64,000 nucleotides of DNA from Poriferisodalis sp965116715 (GTDB lineage: Bacteria; Actinomycetota; Acidimicrobiia; Acidimicrobiales; Poriferisodalaceae): contig OZ220724.1 of NCBI GenBank assembly GCA_965116715.1, positions 124,001-188,000 on the forward strand, written 5' to 3'. This document shows positions 61,113-64,000 of this stretch, piece after piece (the stretch's first letter is position 1; each line of letters opens with the position of its first letter). Both the position numbers and the translations under genes were made by a program. The notes below the pieces were generated by a model that saw only the letters and a list, made by a program, of their open reading frames with translations, searched no databases and was not told the origin of the DNA.

Positions 61113-63377
61113 CTAGGCGGACCTACTCGCGGTGCCGTTGCGGAAGCCGTCGAGGATGTCGTTGAACGTGGTGCTGGGCCGCATGGCGGCTTCGGCGAGC
61201 GCGGGATCGGGCAGGTAGTAGCCGCCGAGCTCGACTGGCACGCCCTGGCACTCCACGAGCTCGGCGAGGATCTGACTCTCGTTGGCCGCCAGTGCAGCCG
61301 CCAGCGTGGCGAATCGCTCTGCGAGATCGGCGTCGGTCCCTTGGCGGGCCATCTCATCGGCCCAGTGCTTGGCGAGATGGAAATGGCTGGCCCGGTTGTC
61401 GGGCTCGTTCACCCGACGGCTCGGAGCACGGCCCTCGGCCAGCCAGGTGCCGATGGCAGCGTCGAGCGTGTCCGCGAGCAGCTGCGCAGCGGCGTTGCCG
61501 GCCACCCGGGCGAGATGCTCGAGCGAGACCGCCAGTGCGAGGAACTCGCCCAGGCTGTCCCACCGCAGGTGGTTCTCGGCCACCATCTGCTGCACGTGCT
61601 TGGGCGCCGAACCTCCGGCACCGGTCTCGAAGAGGCCGCCGCCTGCCATGAGCGGCACCACCGACAGCATCTTGGCCGAGGTGCCCAGTTCGAGGATTGG
61701 GAACAGGTCGGTGTTGTAGTCGCGCAGCACGTTGCCAGTCACCGAGATGGTGTCCTCGCCGCGCCGGATGCGTTCCAGCGAGAAGCGACACGCCTCGGCA
61801 GGCGCCAGCGTGCGGATGTCCAGGTCGCCAATGGTCGGGTCTGCACTCCGGCGCTCGCCCAGGCGGGCGTTGACCTTGGCGAGGAGCTGCCCATCGTGAG
61901 GCCGGTCGGCATCCAGCCAGAACGCGACCGCAGCACCAGTGAGCTGGCCTCGTTCGACGGCCAGGTCCACCCAGTTGGCGATGGCTGCGTCCTTGGTGGT
62001 GCACATGCGCCAGATGTCGCCTTCGGCGACCTGGTGGCTCATCAGCACCTCGCCCGATTCGGTGACGACGCGCATGGTCCCCGCGGTGTCGATCTCGTAG
62101 GTCTTGTCGTGGCTGCCGTACTCCTCGGCTTTCTGTGCCATCAGGCCCACGTTGGGCACCGATCCCATGGTCGTGGGATCGAATGCGCCATTCGCACGGC
62201 AGTCGTCGATGACTGTCTGGAACACGCCCGAGTAGCTGGAGTCGGGGATGACGGCCTTGGTGTCCTGCTGGTTGCCCTCGGCGTTCCACATCTGGCCCGA
62301 CGAGCGGATCATTGCCGGCATGGACGCGTCGACGATGACGTCGCTCGGCACATGCAGGTTGGTGATGCCGCGGTCCGAGTCGACCATGGCCAGCCTGGGG
62401 CGCTCGGCGAGCGTGGCGGCGATGTCGGCCTCGATGGCCTCGCGCTGTACTGCGGGCAGCGATTCGACGGCGGACAGCACGTTCGCCCAGCCGTCGTTGG
62501 GGTCTGCGCCCGCCGCGGCGAGCGCTTCGCCGTGCCGGTCGAACACCGGTGCGAAGAACGCCCGCACGGCATGCCCGAAGACGATCGGGTCGGAGACCTT
62601 CATCATGGTGGCCTTCAGGTGCAGCGAGAACAGCACGCCGCCCGAGCGGGCGTCGGCAATCTGCTCGTCGAGGAACTCGCGCAGTGCGGCGACCGACATG
62701 AAGGTGGAGTCGACGACATCGCCGGCACCTACCGGGACCTTGCGCATCAGGCGCACGTTCCCCTCGTCGTCCACGTGCTCGATGCTCAGTGAGCCTGCAC
62801 CGTCTGCGGTGACCGACTGCTCATTGGAGCGGAAATCGCCGCCGGACATCGTCGACACGTGGCTGCGGCTCTGCTGCGACCAGGCGCCCATGGAGTGGGG
62901 GTACTGGCGCGCGTACTCCTTGACGGCGCGGGGCGCGCGGCGATCGGAGTTGCCCTCGCGCAGCACCGGGTTCACCGCCGAGCCCTTCACGCGGTCAAAG
63001 CGCTCGCGGATCTCATGCTCGGAGGCGTCTGCGGGGTCGTCGGGATAGTCGGGGACTGCGTAGCCCTTCGATTGCAGCTCGACGACGGCGTCCTTGAGCT
63101 GGGGGACCGAGGCGGAGATGTTCGGCAGCTTGATGATGTTGGCGCCGCGATCGTGGGTCCACTCGCCGAGTTCGCCGAGCGCATCGCCGATTCGCTGGTG
63201 GGGCTCGAGCATGTCGCCGAAAGCCGCGATGATCCGCCCTGCCAGCGAGATGTCGCGTGTCTCGACGTCGATGCCTGCGGCATCGGTGAACGCCGTGATG
63301 ATCGGCAGCAGCGAGTAGGTGGCCAGCGCCGGTGCCTCGTCGGTGTGCGTGTAGACGATCTTCGATGTCGAGTTCAC
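61113..63377 (-). CDS. icd: NADP-dependent isocitrate dehydrogenase, monomeric type
   Basis: Monomeric IDH of about 80 kDa (754 aa) that converts isocitrate to 2-oxoglutarate. KIVYTHTDEAPALATYSLLP at the start, PNISASVPQLKDAVVELQSK, NPVLREGNSDRRAPRAVKEY (substrate Ser/Arg region) and LKATMMKVSDPIVFGHAV are diagnostic, as are SSGQMWNAEGNQQDTKAVIP and LGTSAKMLSVVPLMAGGGLF. This class is common in actinobacteria and unrelated in length to dimeric Icd. It starts at ATG 63377 and ends next to island B. Confidence 0.96.
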   Translation of the reverse strand: MNSTSKIVYTHTDEAPALATYSLLPIITAFTDAAGIDVETRDISLAGRIIAAFGDMLEPHQRIGDALGELGEWTHDRGANIIKLPNISASVPQLKDAVVELQSKGYAVPDYPDDPADASEHEIRERFDRVKGSAVNPVLREGNSDRRAPRAVKEYARQYPHSMGAWSQQSRSHVSTMSGGDFRSNEQSVTADGAGSLSIEHVDDEGNVRLMRKVPVGAGDVVDSTFMSVAALREFLDEQIADARSGGVLFSLHLKATMMKVSDPIVFGHAVRAFFAPVFDRHGEALAAAGADPNDGWANVLSAVESLPAVQREAIEADIAATLAERPRLAMVDSDRGITNLHVPSDVIVDASMPAMIRSSGQMWNAEGNQQDTKAVIPDSSYSGVFQTVIDDCRANGAFDPTTMGSVPNVGLMAQKAEEYGSHDKTYEIDTAGTMRVVTESGEVLMSHQVAEGDIWRMCTTKDAAIANWVDLAVERGQLTGAAVAFWLDADRPHDGQLLAKVNARLGERRSADPTIGDLDIRTLAPAEACRFSLERIRRGEDTISVTGNVLRDYNTDLFPILELGTSAKMLSVVPLMAGGGLFETGAGGSAPKHVQQMVAENHLRWDSLGEFLALAVSLEHLARVAGNAAAQLLADTLDAAIGTWLAEGRAPSRRVNEPDNRASHFHLAKHWADEMARQGTDADLAERFATLAAALAANESQILAELVECQGVPVELGGYYLPDPALAEAAMRPSTTFNDILDGFRNGTASRSA

Positions 63378-63544
63378 GGCACGCTCCTGATTCGTTGCAT
63401 TCGTCGGGTGCCCCTCAGCGGGCGCCGAAGGTGTCGGGACGGCGATGCGACGCTACCGCGAGCCTGTGACAGGCTGCGGGGAGACCTGTGCGCAATCGTT
63501 CCGTGGGCGCGTGCGGGCGCTGAGTCGGCCCGCGGGTGCGGCGT

Positions 63545-64000
63545 TCAGCCAGCCACGTGCGCCGCGGCGGAGCTTCCCGCCAGGCGGCCGAACACTGCCC
63601 CTGCCGAGAGGCCCGAGCCTCCCGGGTAGTTGCCGTAGAACAGGCCGCCCACCAGCTCGCCTGCGGCATAGAGGCCGGTGATCGGGCGCAGGTCGGTGTC
63701 CATCACGCATCCGGTCTGGTCGATGCGCAGGCCGCCGAATGTGAAGGTCAGCCCGCATGTGACTCTGAACGCAGTGAAGGGCGGCGTCTCGATCGGCATC
63801 GCCCAGTTGGTCTTGTCGGGGCTCAGGCCCCTGGTGCGGCGGCCATCGAGCACGTTCGGATTGAATTCGACGCTGCGGTCCACGGCAGCGTTGAACTCGG
63901 CGATGGTCGCGAGTGCCCCTTCGGTGTGCACGTCCTCCATGCGGGCGCAGAGCTCTTCGATGGTGTTCGCGGTCACCTTGGTGACCTGGCGGATGCGGTA
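63545..64000 (-). CDS. FAD-dependent oxidoreductase of the fumarate reductase/tricarballylate dehydrogenase type, 5' end outside window
   Basis: Only the C-terminal 151 aa are inside; the frame is open through base 64000. FRVTCGLTFTFGGLRIDQTG and the closing FAD motif PITGLYAAGELVGGLFYGNY followed by PGGSGLSAGAVFGRLAGSSA are typical of fumarate reductase/succinate dehydrogenase-like flavoproteins and of TcuA. Which substrate it uses cannot be decided from this fragment. The 167-nt gap to icd (63378-63544) holds no supported gene. Confidence 0.85.
   Translation of the reverse strand, partial: YRIRQVTKVTANTIEELCARMEDVHTEGALATIAEFNAAVDRSVEFNPNVLDGRRTRGLSPDKTNWAMPIETPPFTAFRVTCGLTFTFGGLRIDQTGCVMDTDLRPITGLYAAGELVGGLFYGNYPGGSGLSAGAVFGRLAGSSAAAHVAG

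Noticed and set aside
61341..62792. 483-codon plus-strand frame
   Set aside because: Opposite monomeric isocitrate dehydrogenase; no domain.
1..64000. CRISPR array, rRNA, insertion sequence or integrase
   Set aside because: No regularly spaced repeat, rRNA-like sequence, transposase or tyrosine/serine recombinase motif was seen anywhere in the window.

Overview
The window looks like the chromosome of a high-GC actinobacterium, most likely an Acidimicrobiia-type lineage. The evidence is a fused F420 biosynthesis protein (CofG and CofH in one chain, FbiC), a Ddn-type F420-dependent oxidoreductase, the actinobacterial DUF3151 family, a monomeric NADP isocitrate dehydrogenase, many GTG starts, and many gene pairs joined by ATGA or GTGA overlaps. 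No rRNA, complete tRNA, transposase, integrase or CRISPR array is visible. The phylum is well supported; the class is inference.

Housekeeping flank 1 (112-20299) carries an M20 peptidase, a secreted lipoprotein, a D-aminoacylase-type amidohydrolase, cyclophilin, a crotonase, a CPA2 antiporter, an inositol-monophosphatase-like enzyme, an AI-2E-type exporter, an M23 peptidase that has lost a zinc ligand, DUF4031, an alpha/beta hydrolase, an AtuA-type enzyme, an AlkA-like glycosylase with a FAH-fold enzyme, a degenerate GGDEF protein, a gamma-glutamyltransferase, a FAD-linked oxidase with a glycerophosphodiesterase, and a SirB1-type protein.

Defence island A (20446-31020) is visibly less GC-rich. 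A coupled operon encodes a C5-cytosine methyltransferase with a truncated endonuclease-III-like iron-sulfur segment at its N-terminus, a GHKL (Bergerat-fold) ATPase, and an unrecognised 384-aa partner. It is followed by a second coupled set: a 93-aa membrane protein, a 35-aa micro-ORF and a PD-(D/E)xK nuclease. Then come a HEPN-like protein and a full-length MmeI-family restriction-modification enzyme on the opposite strand. The first six genes are the best candidate here for an incompletely described system.

The middle block (31074-53861) carries a phosphoglycerate-mutase-type phosphatase, pyruvate kinase with K+-independent signature residues, DUF3151-mobA-rnd, glcDEF glycolate oxidase with a coupled coiled-coil protein, a split DipZ-like pair (CcdA-like and TlpA-like), hxlR-fbiC behind a 27-bp palindromic operator candidate, transketolase-transaldolase, a FIST sensor protein, a Ddn-like F420 enzyme, a second M20 peptidase and argG. 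A 37-bp repeat family sits in the intergenic gaps.

Defence island B (54074-60928) begins just past a 68-nt tRNA-like element and a 14-bp hairpin. It contains a DUF5343-like protein, an amino-methyltransferase and a matching nuclease as a compact restriction-modification pair, an 833-aa PD-(D/E)xK protein and a small lipoprotein. The window ends with monomeric isocitrate dehydrogenase and the C-terminal part of a flavoprotein that runs off the right edge.
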